Source: Cenococcum geophilum 1.58 (taxonomy: Eukaryota; Ascomycota; Dothideomycetes; Gloniales; Gloniaceae). From it: a DNA stretch of 64,000 bases. Location of the stretch: assembly GCA_001692895.1 (NCBI GenBank), contig KV748203.1, positions 836,330 through 900,329 of the forward strand, given 5' to 3'. The position numbers and the translations under genes were made by a program. Below, piece by piece: positions 10,370 to 23,222 of the stretch (the stretch's first letter is position 1; every line of letters begins with the position of its first letter). Below the pieces are notes generated by a model. It did not search any database, was not told where the DNA came from, and worked only from the letters and a program-made list of their open reading frames with translations.

Positions 10370-12377
10370 ATGGGCTTCGCAGGCCTTTGCTCAAGACTTT
10401 TTGCGTCCTGCTGTGGCAGTATGAGCCTTCCTACTGATTCTCCATTCAGGACTAACTCTGGTGTCGACAGGTCGCTCAAAAGATAGTTTGTACGATCCGG
10501 TGCTTGCAGACAGCGAGCGGGAAGCTGTTGCAGACCTGTTAGGGTTCCTGGAGAACGTATGGCCCCCAACCACATCTGCTACATGAACAAACAGAACTCA
10601 CATACCTTTCCAGAGGGCTGAGACCGACTTTTTCTCTGGAGAACCTCTTCGAGCATTGAGCACATTAGTATACTCGGACAACATCGATTTACAACGCAGC
10701 GCTAGCTTGACGTTTGCCGAAATCACCGAGAGAGGTAAGCCACCCCGTCTCCAAGAAATACTTTCCACCACTAATTGGCCCAATACTTTAGATGTGAGAG
10801 AAGTCGACCGAGATACCCTTGAACCGATCTTGTTCCTTCTGCAAAATCCGGATATCGAGGTACAGCGGGCTGCCTGCGCGGCACTCGGCAACCTAGCAGT
10901 CAATAGTATGTGAACAATGTGGAAGCCCAGGAAACTCTACTGACTTCTTGCAGCGGAAAACAAGGTTGCCATCGTCGCATTGGGGGGTCTCAACCCCCTC
11001 ATCAAACAAATGAATTCGCCGAATGTCGAAGTACAATGCAATGCGGTTGGGTGTATCACCAATCTTGCAACACACGAAGACAACAAGGCCAAGATCGCCA
11101 GATCAGGAGCATTGCTCCCGTTGACTAGGCTAGCAAAATCAAAGGACATGCGGGTACAAAGGAACGCAACCGGGGCGCTACTGAATATGACGCACTCCGG
11201 TACGACCCAAAATAACTCCTTGTGACTAGGCTGCGTTTTACTGATAGGCCTTGTAGATGATAACCGACAGCAACTTGTCAACGCTGGAGCCATTCCGGTT
11301 CTTGTTCAGCTGCTCACATCTCCTGATGTTGATGTACAGTACTATTGCACCACTGCGCTTAGCAATATCGCTGTCGATGCTAGTAACCGCACAAAGTTGG
11401 CTCAAACGGAAGGACGCCTCGTTACATCACTTGTTCATTTGATGGATTCATCCTCACCAAAAGTACAATGCCAGGCTGCCTTAGCGTTAAGGAACTTAGC
11501 CTCCGACGAACGATACCAGCTCGAAATTGTCCGTGCTCGAGGGTTGCCGTCTCTTCTTCGACTATTACAATCGTCATACCTTCCTCTTATACTTTCCGCA
11601 GTCGCCTGCATCCGAAATATTTCTATTCATCCCGCAAACGAATCTCCAATCATCGACGCCGGATTTCTTCGCCCTTTAGTTGACTTATTAGGTTCGACCG
11701 AGAACGACGAGATCCAATGCCACGCAATTTCCACCCTCAGGAATCTAGCTGCAAGCTCTGACCGGAACAAACAGCTAGTTCTGGAAGCCGGAGCGGTGCA
11801 AAAATGCAAGCAGCTCGTTTTGAACGTACGGCTGCCGGTTCAGTCAGAGATGACAGCCGCAATTGCTGTCCTTGCATTGAGCGACGAATTGAAACCTCAC
11901 CTCCTCAACCTTGGGGTGTTCGACGTTTTGATCCCTCTCACAGAGTCGGACAGTATTGAGGTGCAAGGGAACAGTGCAGCGGCATTAGGTAATCTGTCAT
12001 CGAAAGGTAAGAACGTCCCGTTTGCTAGGCCAGGGTGGCTCTAACGTTGACTAGTGAATGATTACACCATTTTCCTCCAAAACTGGACAGAACCATCAGG
12101 TGGCATCCACGGCTATCTCAGACGCTTTTTAGCAAGTGGTGACCCTACGTTTCAACACATTGCCATTTGGACGCTGCTACAACTGCTCGAGTCTGAAGAC
12201 TCCCGGCTATTGAGTCTAATTTCAAAATCAGAGGAGATTGTGCAAATGGTCACGGACATCGCAGACCGTAACATAGAATCCGATGACGAAGACAATGGCG
12301 AAGGCGAGGTAGTAAGTCTAGCTCGTCGTTGTCTAGAGATTCTGGGGAAGAACCCCAAAACTCTCGTGGAAGGCTGA
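10370..12377 (+). CDS. VAC8: Vac8, vacuolar armadillo-repeat protein, seven exons
   Basis: The CDS is join(10370..10418, 10471..10556, 10614..10734, 10792..10905, 10954..11199, 11257..12006, 12055..12377), 562 codons plus stop. The six introns are 48-57 nt, all GT-AG and phase-consistent. The N-terminus [17 protein letters not shown] has Gly2 for N-myristoylation and Cys7, Cys14 and Cys15 for palmitoylation, the family's vacuole-membrane anchor. From about residue 45 the armadillo repeats follow the Vac8 pattern closely: [85 protein letters not shown] and the C-terminal [21 protein letters not shown]. Known roles are vacuole inheritance, nucleus-vacuole junctions, vacuole fusion and selective autophagy. 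The length matches the usual 560-580 residues. The gene is intact. Confidence 0.95.
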
Positions 12378-13015
12378 GCAAGACAGCCTCCGCCTATTAA
12401 ACCCCCCTAACCCAACTAAAATCGGCGGCCCTGTCATCTATGATTTTCCTCTACCCGCCTATTACCCGCCTATTACCCTCCTGTCTTATTTTTGTTCTTT
12501 CATAGTGTTTGTCTCTTTTCCCTTCGAGGCCAGGTATCCCTCCATCATGTCATGCTGCTTGTTACGAGTCTTGGGTGGCTGGCGTTTTCGGAGCAAAGCC
12601 TGCATTTCCTACGTACGTTACAGCGAGCATGGGCGGTGCGGGATTCCCTTTATTGGCGGCATACCACATTTCGAATTGACTTTGGTGGGACTGGTCTTGA
12701 TGATCAGATTATATTCTTAGGCTGAATTGGATGGAGACTGGGATATCTAGGTCTCAGTCGTTAGTTACTTTGGTAATTAAACTAGAATGAATTACTTCAT
12801 GTTTCAATAACTATCCACTACCCCTCCACCACCAGTTCATGCATAGTCTACCGACAGTGATGTCTGGAGAAATAATTTCTCCGAAATGCCGATTAATCGC
12901 CAGGGTTATCGATAAGAGAAATTCAGAGGTCGACAAATTGATATGCAACCCCGTCCACTGCAATGGCCGAGCCTTACATTCCAAACCGATAACACGAGAG
13001 GTGATTACTACCACC
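12378..13015. other. Intergenic region between VAC8 and RPC53
   Basis: This 0.64-kb stretch holds the VAC8 3' UTR and the RPC53 promoter and 5' UTR. A short repeat, CGCCTATTACC, occurs twice near 12456-12477. A 70-77 codon ORF near 12492-12725 has no recognisable features. Confidence 0.5.
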
Positions 13016-15056
13016 ATGGCCCCCAGAGGACGACCAAGAGGAAGCGGCCGAGGTGGCGCGAAGGCTCCTGAGCGCCAGGCCCAAAAAGCAGCGGAGTCAG
13101 AGCTGTCTGCCCCTCCCGCAGAAAACCCAGAAGCAGTCCCAGACGCTGCTTCCGCAGCAGACCCCAAGCAGGGCAATGAGTCTTTGAACGCAGACCATGA
13201 CATGCCTGACGCGCAGCTACAGGCTTCTGCCGGGCAAGCGGACCAGCCGCTCGCTACCTCTGCTTCCGCCTCCGCCTCCACCTCCACCAGACCCGCTGTC
13301 CAGCGCCTGGATTCCCTGAAGGGCACCTCAGCGCCCAGCTCGCGCTCGGAATCGCCAGCAACGCGTGGAGCTGCGGCTGCGCGCGGCCGGAAGCCGCTGT
13401 CGCGCCAGCCGGTGTTTAAAGGACGGCGGAGCAAGGAGGAGCGGGATGCGCTGCAGCAGGAAGCGCTGGAGCGGGAGCGAGAGCGGAGAGCAGAGCGGGA
13501 GGCGGAGATCCGAAAGACGAATAGAGGGCTTTATAGAGGCGCGGGAGGAAGGGGGAGAGGGGATCGGGGCGGGAGAGGGAGGGGTGGGTATATGGGAGAT
13601 GTGCCGGTTAGCGGGCCGTTCTCACTTGGGAAGGTCACGAATGGTATGTTTGCTTGGTAAAGATTCTGATTAAAACTACATTACTGACATTTTGTGCCTA
13701 GATCCTACGAGACGAACAAATCAAAGTCAATCTATTTTCTCTGGGGGCGGATCAGGATCTGGGGGAGCGCGGGTTAAGAAGGAGCCAAATACCAAACGAG
13801 ATGAAGATGACGACTTGAATAGGTCTTTAGGGATTTACGTCAAGAAGGAGGTGCAAGACGGAGGTTACATCTCTTCTGACGAAGACGAGGTCACGTTAGG
13901 GCCGCGGAAAGATGTCGACAACATACTTGAGATTTCTGACGACGATGACGATGCTGAAGAAGGCTCTGCAAGTAGGCAAAAAGAACGGAATCCGCCTGCA
14001 CTGATTCCTATTCGCATTTCTCGAAGAGAGCACCATGACCGTGTCATCGGTATCAATACGGAAGCCAGTTCCGCAGCATCTGCCAAGATATTGAAACAAG
14101 CCGAAAAGAATGGAGGTTCTTCAACAGCCGAAGCGGTTGAGGCTGTCACTCGCAAAGGCAAGGCAAAGATTAAGGATATCGAGATCACAGAAGTCCGTCG
14201 GCCTTACAAGGGTATGTGGCAGGAGACAGATGATCAGGAGGGAGTGGTTAAGATCAAAGATGAGCCGGTTGATGAAGACGGCGCAATCACGGTTCCCGAG
14301 GAAGTCGCTGTTGGTGCGGGAGACTCCACCCAGAATGAGGCCTTAAAACAACCTCTTTCTTCCGCAGAACCTGGAAAGAAGAGCCTCCACAAAGGGAAAG
14401 GCCGACAGCGCCGCAGATCGAGCATGCGCGACTCAACTCCTTCTCTCCAAACCGAAGAAGAGCGACAGGAATGGGCGCGCCATCAATTCGACCTGAGCGA
14501 GATCAGACGCGAGCTCGGCCAAACCGACACTCCTACGGTCGCTGCACCCACTACAGCCACAGAAGACGCAGATGGCGACACAGCCATGAAAGAAGGCCAA
14601 CCACAGACAGTCGACATGAAGGCCGACCGCGTCTACCTATTCCAACTCCCGCCCATCGTGCCAGACCTACTACTTCCAACCGTCAAGAAAGAGCTGCCGG
14701 ACGAAGCCGATCCCATAATCACAGCAACTGACCAGACTCCCGTCAAAATCGAGGACGGTGAAGCCAAGCCCACCCTTAAAGATCCGCTGTCAACCTCTTC
14801 GGAGCCCAGCCTGGCGTCAGGTCGCGTAGGTAAGCTCCGCGTCCATGAATCGGGCCGCGCAACGCTGAGCTGGGGCGGCACGAGCCTGGAGCTATGCATG
14901 GGCATGAGTCCGCATTTCCTGCAGGACACGGTTGTTACAAGGATCACGCCGCCTGAGGAGCGAGTGGGGCCTGGCGACGAGGGCGAAGTGCTAGGGTTTG
15001 GGCAGGTTAGGGGAAAGTTTGTTGTTACACCTGACTGGTACGAGATTGTGGGATGA
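13016..15056 (+). CDS. RPC53: DNA-directed RNA polymerase III subunit Rpc53/RPC4
   Basis: Two exons, join(13016..13643, 13702..15056), 660 codons plus stop; the 58-nt intron (GTATGT...CCTAG) keeps phase. I chose the ATG at 13016 because it sits in a strong context (ACCACCATGGC) and begins the basic sequence MAPRGRPRGSGRGG; an in-frame ATG at 12839 would add 59 unrelated residues. The N-terminal half is low-complexity and charged, with an RG-rich patch (GGRGRGDRGGRGRGGYMGD). The C-terminus (LSWGGTSLELCMG, then VLGFGQVRGKFVVTPDWYEI) is the conserved RPC4 domain, which pairs with Rpc37 in the Pol III initiation and termination subcomplex in the nucleus. Several ψKxE-type motifs recur (VKKEP, VKKEV, VKIKDEP, VKKEL, VKIED), which is notable because yeast Pol III subunits are SUMO-modified. 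Confidence 0.9.
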
Positions 15057-15717
15057 AACGGGGTGAGAGAGTAAGTTGGTACGGAATGATTTGGGGTGCG
15101 AATGATGGCATTGTGGGCGTTTGATATCAGGTGCATTTGCTGGCGTTGAACATATCGTGTTCATCTTGACAGGGAATGTGATGCTGAGATTAAAGATCGT
15201 TCTTAGAGCTGGTTAAGATAGCTCTTGGCATATACAGCCAATATAGAAACATGGACAGCTATCGATATCATTTTTCAATTTCCTCGAGCAGGGTGTTCTG
15301 CATGCTTCCCCTTCTGCCAGCGCTTTTCATCATAACGGCGTTAAGATCAAAAGGAGGATTTCGGGCCGAGCGGGGATGAGAGAACTCAAGCTTCAAGCAG
15401 TTCGTAGAACATACATTTAGGTACCAACCCAAGGCCAACTTTATCTTCCCAATACCTTTTTTTCACATTGGCTTTTCTAGGTCTACTTGTTTGATGTCTT
15501 GAAGACCAACATGCCTCCGCTGGCAGCACCCTGATTTCGCACATTGAATGAATGCATAGCTAGTAGGNACATGGCTATATGACCTACAACACAACCTTTG
15601 AGCTGTCCTGAGATTTGCAAGCCTTGATTGAGACTTCTGGCTGTACTAGCCAGCTAAGAAACTGTAGGCGCTCAAGTCAAGCCCACCAGAACGAAGTGGC
15701 ATTCGCGACTCATTGTT
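15057..15717. other. Intergenic region at the edge of the repeat island
   Basis: This stretch contains the RPC53 3' UTR and 0.6 kb of ordinary-composition DNA with one ambiguous base at 15568. I see no gene or RNA in it. Confidence 0.45.
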
Positions 15718-16290
15718 CTACCGGAAGAGACCAACATTTGTGGCTATAAGTTGCCCTCCGTGGATTTCGCCATTTACAGGTGCCAGTATACCTCCATTTG
15801 TGCCAACATACGACACGCCATGGTCCATCCGGGTTCTTCCAAACTGAGTGGACGTAGCCCCTTCGAGCGCAATGTCACAAGAATATTCTCAGACTCATTT
15901 TGGTTCACCCGATAGAGGGTATTGGCCCCTGCCACATATGCTATGCCATCCTCCGCCAGAACAAAATTGTCAGGGTCAGTCATGTTTGCAAACAGTTGGG
16001 CTAGGCCACGGGCACTCCCATTGACAGTTATAGGAACTCGACCGAGAATGCCTTTCCTGGGGTTGGCATAATACAAGATACCATTGGGGATGTGAATACT
16101 ATCCACTCCTAGCGGGATTCCCGAACTCACTGGCAGGAATTTTTTATCTTATATCGCTACTGAATAGCCACGGTTGAGTGTCCACTCTCCAAACAATTCC
16201 GCGTGATGCATCAGCAAGAAGTACCAATCCAAGCTCATTGTGCAAAGTTGCTATGCCATCCGGCAGACTAACTTCGGTCAAGTTCGGCGT
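15718..16290 (-). pseudogene. SMP-30/gluconolactonase-like β-propeller pseudogene
   Basis: Minus-strand translation gives pieces that together resemble the C-terminal two thirds of fungal secreted SMP-30/gluconolactonase/LRE-like (NHL-propeller) proteins: LTEVSLPDGIATLHNELGL and LADASRGIVWRVDTQ near 16180-16280, SSGIPLGVDSIHIPNGILYY near 16070-16130, DNFVLAEDGIAYVAGANTLY near 15920-15975, and YVGTNGGILAPVNGEIHGG near 15760-15815, ending IATNVGLFR and a stop at 15718-15720. The pieces are in different frames: there is a shift near 16170, one in-frame TAA just after it, and another shift near 15860. The N-terminal part of the family is missing. It is therefore a broken host gene. Such proteins often sit near secondary-metabolite clusters, but no cluster is visible here. 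Confidence 0.65.
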
Positions 16291-16332
16291 TTATCTGTAC
16301 ATAGAGCTAGACTAACGCACTGCGCCGACTAG

Positions 16333-16567
16333 TTCGAACCTAGCTTCACAGCGACCTTCCTATATGGAGAAGACTACCTCACCTAAGACCCTATGGATGG
16401 AATTGCACGTCCTGGCCTCAACGGACTCGTCGTGCCAGACGACGGCGATACGCCGTTCCAGATGCTGGCCACAGGCATCCAGATTGCTACGCCGGAACTT
16501 GCCAGCATTGTAGCTATGAACACGACCACCGGTCCGGCGATCCCATATGGCGCCACTTACTCTGGTA
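16333..16567 (+). pseudogene. DUF3237-like gene fragment
   Basis: The plus strand reads EPSFTATFLYGEDYLT, one TAA, then DPMDGIARPGLNGLVVPDDG, and further on IQIATPELASIVAMN and IPYGATYSG before a GTAAGTCG sequence that looks like an intron donor. The order of motifs (TATFxYGxDYLT, DGxARxxxxGxxxxDDG, TGIxxxTPEL) resembles fungal DUF3237 proteins. Only about 75 residues are present and the rest is replaced by TpA-rich repeat DNA. It lies head-to-head with the SMP-30-like pseudogene about 40 bp away, so both may be remnants of one accessory locus cut off by the repeat island. The family assignment is tentative. Confidence 0.4.
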
Positions 16568-16586
16568 AGTCGACTATAAAAATGTA

Positions 16587-17069
16587 ATGCTTGACTTGAT
16601 TTATCTATCTAGGGAAGGCTGGTAGCTATATAGTATAATATTAAGAGGCTGGCTTACCAGCCTCCTTACGCCACTAGCACAATTAGCAACCCCCGCAGCA
16701 CCGCCCGTATAGCCCGCTACCAATTTAGCAACTAGCCGTGCGGCTAGTCCTACTATAGGTCTAGCGAATGCTCGGCCTATATATAGCAACCCCTATATAT
16801 AGGCCCTTAGTAATTAAGGAGCTTGCTTCTCTTATAGTTAGAAAGGTTACTATATAAAGGATTACCTAACAGGCGTAAAAGCGGATAAGGTTTTGTTAAT
16901 CTAGGAGGATAGCGCGGAGTTAGAAAAGAGGAACCTTAAAGAAAGACTTTTCTTTAGGGTTAAAAGGGATCAATATATTAGATATTAATTTAGGTCGGCT
17001 AGTTAGTAAAAGAAACTGCACTATCCCTTATACTTTATTCCGCAATAGATACTAAGTTTTAACCTCTAC
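16587..17069 (+). mobile_element. RIP-degraded segment, probably the left part of LTR element B
   Basis: Composition changes sharply to TpA-rich here. The last five bases (17065-17069, TCTAC) are duplicated at 23415-23419 around element A, so this segment and the DNA starting at 23415 were contiguous before A inserted. The latter is the protease region of Gypsy element B, so at least the right part of this segment belongs to B, upstream of its protease. No matching 5' LTR of B is visible, so the left end of B is uncertain. The segment is heavily broken. Confidence 0.4.
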
Positions 17070-17261
17070 TGTCACGGGACGGGGCAGTGGCTATAAGACG
17101 TATGTATTCAAGGAGTCTACAAGACGTTACGCGATCGATCGTAAGGGTCGAGGGCGTAAGGAGGTGATATACCTACGCGTAGCTAACATAAGCTGTACGC
17201 GAGGTATACGCAAGAGCACGGGGCTCTCCTATGGAGGCCCCTGCGGTAGGGTTCCGTAACA
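17070..17261 (-). repeat. LTR of element A (3' LTR in element sense)
   Basis: This 192-bp repeat starts TGTCACGGGACGG and ends CCGTAACA. It is nearly identical to 23223-23414 and retains CpA and CpG sites that are rare in the element's interior. Confidence 0.9.
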
Positions 17262-20200
17262 CTACCCCCCCTCCTATAGAGGCGGAGCTCCGGCGACACT
17301 ATAGTTACTATATACATATAGAAGGGACACTTAGGGTATAAAAAAGAAGAAAAGGGGGGTATTACTAAAGGCTTAAAACAACGTTATATAATAAGGCTTG
17401 GCATTTAAAAATTCAACTAATTAGACAACTTTAACTGCCGGTTAAAGTTCCTAGACATCTTAATAATATTCCGGTTACGTAATTACACTTTACCGCAATC
17501 TAACGGCAATTTAACGGCAATTTACCCTTACGTAGTAATATATAACGGTTTAACTCTATAAGGGCTTCTATAGAGGATTAGGTATAAAATCTCTACTTAG
17601 GCCCGGTTTCTATAGGTTTGCGTAATAAAAGTCGCTAATTAGATCCTTTACATTTTTAAAGTCTTCCTATAGTTGCCATTCTGGCTAGTCTATATCGAAT
17701 CCTATATATATAGCTCTATAGTAGAGCCGTCGTCCTCTACCTTTACCAAAGTATTTAGAGTTAATAATTCGTTTAATAGTCCACTCCTTATAGTTCTTAT
17801 CTTTGTTCTTATCTTAGATTAGTACTAGTAGGGGTTTAGGCTATATCTACCCCAGTAAGGGGTTAGGCTAGTAAAGGTATAGTAGCTATAGATGAAATAT
17901 AGGCTATATCCCACGGGTGGCTAGGGTAAGTGGGAGCTCTAGCTTATATACGGCTCCCCTATTAATAACTTATTTAATTAAATAGGGGCCGAGGTTCTTA
18001 TAATTAAGTGACTTTATAGGCCTCTGCGTAGAGATATTATATATATTTAGCTATACCCAGTCGCCAATACGCATCTCTGGTGGTGGCGTTCTATAACAGT
18101 CGGCGAAGTAGGCCTACTTTACTTAAGCCCAGGCCATTTCTCCCTTATAGTAGTTAAGTAGATTTTTTATATAGTCTGTATACTAGTCGGCAAGTAGTAT
18201 CTTAAGGCGTTTTCTATATAGCAGTTTCTTATTAATAGGTTCTAGTGGTTCTATACCGGATCGGGGGTAATATCCCTTATTCACAAAGAACGGGGTAAGT
18301 CCTATAGTAGTTAAGACATAGTTATTTGCTGCGAATTTACCTAATAGGAGGTAATCTACCTAGTTATCTTAACTATAGGCAACTACCTGTCGTAGGTACG
18401 CTTTTATACTAGCATTAGCGTTTTCTGGTTACCTAGCAGTTTTATAGTAAAAGGATATAGACATCTTAATAAAGATGCCAAGGCGTTAGCAGATTTATCT
18501 CTATATATTAGAGCCAAACTATATGCCTTAATCGGACGTAATTAAGTTAGGTAACCTATATAATCGGTAGATTTCGCGAAGGAAGGCATTAGTAACGTCG
18601 CTAACGGCTACACCTTTAGTTAGGACGTAGTGGCGCTCTTTTATAAGTCGGTATATTATTATAAAGATATTCTTATAGGTATAGCTATATCGCTTATAGG
18701 GTAGTAGGTTAATAACGAAATCTATAGTAATATCTGCCCATCGTTATATAGGTACTAGTAGAGGGTATAGTAGTCCTTAGTACTTTATATTAAAGGCCTT
18801 AGCGCGCTTATAACCGTAGCAGGCGCCTATAAAGCGTTTAACTAAGTCTATTATTTTAGGCCAGAAGTAGTATCGGCTAAGAAGCTTATAGGTTCCTCCT
18901 CTGCCTAAGTAGCCGCTTAATTAGAGGTCGTGGGCTATTTAGATTAGTTACCGTTATAGATTTTTTAAGTTAGGGACAAATAAATAGCCTCTATAATAGA
19001 GCCTATTCTCTTTTACTTCTAAGGCTGTTATATTAATCTAGCCTAAGCTTCGGAGTTTAGTTAGCAGCGTATGAGCGCCGACAGTCTTTATGGTAATAAG
19101 TTAATGCAGTAATAGGTCAATAGAGGTGTTATATGCCGTAGTAATAAGCTCGTTAATTTTGGGAGGTAATTCTAGTTCTATAGTNTAGAGCTAAGGTATA
19201 GTTAGCTCTATTATAGGTAGCATACCTAGGGCCAAATTCCATGCTTTTAGGATTGTTTATTGTTGGAACTAGTTACGGGGGTTATCTTTAGACTAAGGAA
19301 GGTCTTATAAGCGGCGTATTAGGCTATTAGGCTTAGTACCTTATACTCCTAGCCTATATACAATTTTAAAGTTAAAACTAGAGAGGAACTCGTTCTAGCG
19401 TACTTAGCGTTAGTTTAGCTATTTTATAGTTATAAAGTACTTAAGGTTGCAATGATCCGTAAGGACTTTAGTTGGCTAGTTAGGTTCTGCTAAGAAGAGT
19501 TCCGGTTAGAATTCCTTAAACACTTATATAATCGCGAGAAGTTCCTTATTATAGATCTTGTAGTTATATTCTTATAGTATAAGCTTAGATAAATAGAATA
19601 CAACTAGGTAGAGGAGACTGTTATTACCCATCTAGGAAAGAACGCCTGCGTTAACGTGGTCTAAGGAGTTAGTCTTAAGATAGAGTTGTTGTCCTAGTAT
19701 AAAGTAAGCTAGGATAGATGCTTTAGTAAAAGCATCTTTAAGGTCTTAGAACGCCTTCTTACATTTAGGCGTCTAGATAAAACGTAAATATATTTTTCTT
19801 CCTTTTACGGAAAGGCCCTTCGTTCGCATTATTACTATAAGTAGTACTATAACACCCGAGAAGTTGTATATAAATTTTTGATAGAAGTTAGCGAAACTGA
19901 GGAAAGCTTATACGTCTTTAATGCAGTTAGGGGTTTGCTATTCGGTAATTATGTGTACCTTCTTAGGGTCTATACGGACACCCTTAGTAGTAACGATTAG
20001 TTTAAGGTATTTTACTTCTATAACTAAGAATTCGCACTTCTTTAAATTAATATAAAGTCTTACGTCCCTAAGGCGCTATAGGACCTTTTAAATATGCTCG
20101 GTATGCTTAGAAGGGTTATTACTATAAATAAGTATATCGTCTAGGTACGCAGAGTAGAAGTTATCGAGGTAGTCCTATAAGGCGTTATTAATATAGCTTT

Positions 20201-23200
20201 AGAAGCTGCCTGGGCCATTATATACGCTAAAGGGCATAACAGTATATTTAAATTAGCTAAAGCGCGATGCGAATATAGTTTTTTATTCGTTACCTTCTTG
20301 TATTTAAAGGCGGTTAAAGGCGGCGATAATATTAAGCTTGGTATAGATTTTGACTTAGCTAAGCCGCTTAAGAGTCTTATGTATAAGTGGTATGGGGTAT
20401 TAATTCTTAATCGTGATAGCGTTAAGTCCTCTATAGTTAATGTAGAATTAAATACCTCCTCTTAGCTTCTTAGTAAGGAGAATAGGGGCGGCTGCTAGGG
20501 ATATGCTAGGGCGAATAAACCCTTTATCGAGGTGTTTGTTGATATACTTTTTAATAACTAGAAGTTTATCTTTTGATATTAGGTAGGGTCTTTTATAGGG
20601 TGGCGTTTTTCCTTATTTGATATTAATGGCATGGTTATTAGGTTAATGTAAGGGGAGTATATCTACGCTCTTTTATAAGCACACGTTAATAAAGTTATAG
20701 TACCTCTTAGGGAGGAGCTTGCGGAGTTCCTTATTAGTAAGTCCTTTTTTAAGCTTTATAAACTTCTTAAAGTCTAAAGGTGAAAGTCCGTAGAGTTCTG
20801 CGGGGGCATTGTTTTCTAAAAGGTTAACTATATCTATTCTATTACTATAGAGGACGTAGTCCTGTTCTTTATTAAGCTTATATAGTCGTAATTAGAAGGC
20901 TATAGTAATGGTCTAGCCTTTCCTATATGCTATGCGGTAAAAGGCCGCGGCACTTATATAGTGGCAGTTGGTTATAGGTAGGGTAATAAGGGGTTCCTTA
21001 GGTTGGTATTCTGGGGAGTAGATAGAGGCGGCTAGGCCATGTCCTAGGTAGGTCTCTCTATAGTATTTAGAGTTAAAGGTTACTTCTCTCTTTTTCCAGT
21101 TAATGGTGGGGTTATATTATTCGAGCTAGTTTATTCTAAGGATAATAGGGTAGTTAGTAAGTAGTGTAATATAAGCCTAGAGTTCTTCCTGGTGCCTATT
21201 TATATCTAGGTAGAGTTATGCTATATAGGTAATCTTCTATACGGTATAACTACTGTTAGCGAGTTATAGGGCGCGGGCTTTAGTAAGGGGTAAGGTAAGT
21301 AGGTTATAAGTGCGTATAAATTAGGTATCTATAAATTTATTAATAGCTCCGCAATTAATTATAGAACGGCTTTTATATTATTTTTTAGTAGTAGTTCCTA
21401 TTACGGGTAAAACTATCTATTTCCGTCTATTTATCTTTACTAAGTTATCTATTAAGCAGGCCGATATATAGATCCCCTTATTATTAGGGTGTCCTAACCT
21501 ACGACTTAGGGCTAGGACTTGGCGTTTTCCGTTTCCGTATCTAACTCTACCGCTATTGCTACGTCTTCGTCTTATACGGTAGTGGCATATAGCGACGTAT
21601 TTAGTGTTTAAGGTACTAGGTTAGGTATTAGGCGGCAGCTGCTAAACCTAGCTATTAGGCAGTTTAGGCTATAGCTATAATAGCCTTCTTAACAACATCT
21701 ATAGCAACGCTTTAGCTTCTAGAGTAGCTCGCGTTCTCCGTCTAGTAGCTTCTGCGGGAAGGTTAGTATAGAAAGGTCGATATTAGGACCAGTAGTGTTG
21801 CTTAGGGTAGTAGGTGTTAGTGGTTTAGTAGGTCCGAAGGGCTTCTATAGGGAGGTCTTTGGGTAAGGGTTTATAGTAGCGATCTAATTTAGTCGTCGTT
21901 TAATCTTCTATATAGCTACTACTATATTATAAACATTATTATAGTTATAGCTGGCGGCTGCGTAACTAAGGCGATAAGTGACTTTTTTAAGGAGATCTTT
22001 TTAGTCTTTAGTATCGTCTCGGGCGAGGGCTCTAGTATATTCCTGGAATTTAATATAGAACTCGTTAAATAATTTAGTAGGGCTTATCTTTAGGGCACGT
22101 AGTTTAGCTTAGTTGGTGGCTAGTAGGTTATGGTCGCGGTATATTAGGTTAAGATTATTAAGGACTTCTTAGTGGGACTACTACTTCTAGGGGCTATTAG
22201 TCTCCTATTAGGCGAAGAGTCTATTAAATAGTATACCCTTTATTCGCCTAATAATATAGCTAATCTTAGTATCTTCCGTAGGAAAAAGACAGGCGCTCTA
22301 AGTTAGTTTCTTGCGGATTTACATCTTTTAGTGGCTATATTCTTTACAGTCTCCCTAAAAAACTAGGGGATTAGGGTAACGTGCATTAGACCCTACGGTA
22401 GTAGCTTAAATTTGGTCGTTATAGCTTTCGTCGTTGCTTTAGTAGGGGTTTCTATTAGGTAAGGCTACTTAGCGCTAACTCTCTATTAAGTGTTAAGTAG
22501 GTAAAGTTGCCAGGGGCGTAGAGACTTAAGTGGCGTTATATATAGTAGAGAGGTATCTAGCGTTATTACAAATATGCTTATTAAGCTAAGATTATAGGTA
22601 TTTAATTATGCCTTCTCTTTTAGTGACCGTAGCAATAAGTATAATCTTAGCCTTCTTTAACTGTTAGATGTTGCGTTTAGATACATAGAGGTTATCTTTA
22701 GTTTCTTAACACGTGTTATCGGCGAGCGCCTTATAAGCTTATAGGTCTTAGATAATATCGCAATCTTAGGTAGTACGCATCTCGGCTTATATAAGCTTTA
22801 GGTAGTAGTTCTATAGAAGGCGGTAGTATTTATTAGGTTCTTATGCTACCATTTTTATAAACGTCTTAGCGTCTCGTATTTCAATTTTAATAGGTAGTAG
22901 CCCTTCCGCTTGCTTATCCGTAGTTATATAGTTAATAAAAGATAAGATATTATTAGTGTCCATCTCCTTAGGGGTTAAGGCTAGGGCTAATAAATTAAAT
23001 TCTCCTAGGATTAATTGGCGTTGTAGGTTAAGTATAGGTATTGGATTGTTCTTTAGGTTTAATATAGTAGCTAGTAAGAAATATTATCTTACTATTATGG
23101 GTTCCTTAGAAGTATAAAGTAAGGTAACTTATAGGCACGCTGCTTCTAGCAGCGCCTATAGTATTACAGAGACGTAGAATTGGTCGTAGGCTAGGTGTCG

Positions 23201-23222
23201 GTGGTAAAAAGGCGCAACGTAA

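Noticed and set aside
12839-13015. In-frame upstream ATG extending Rpc53 by 59 residues
   Set aside because: The extension resembles nothing in the family, while the ATG at 13016 has a strong initiation context and begins the typical basic N-terminus.
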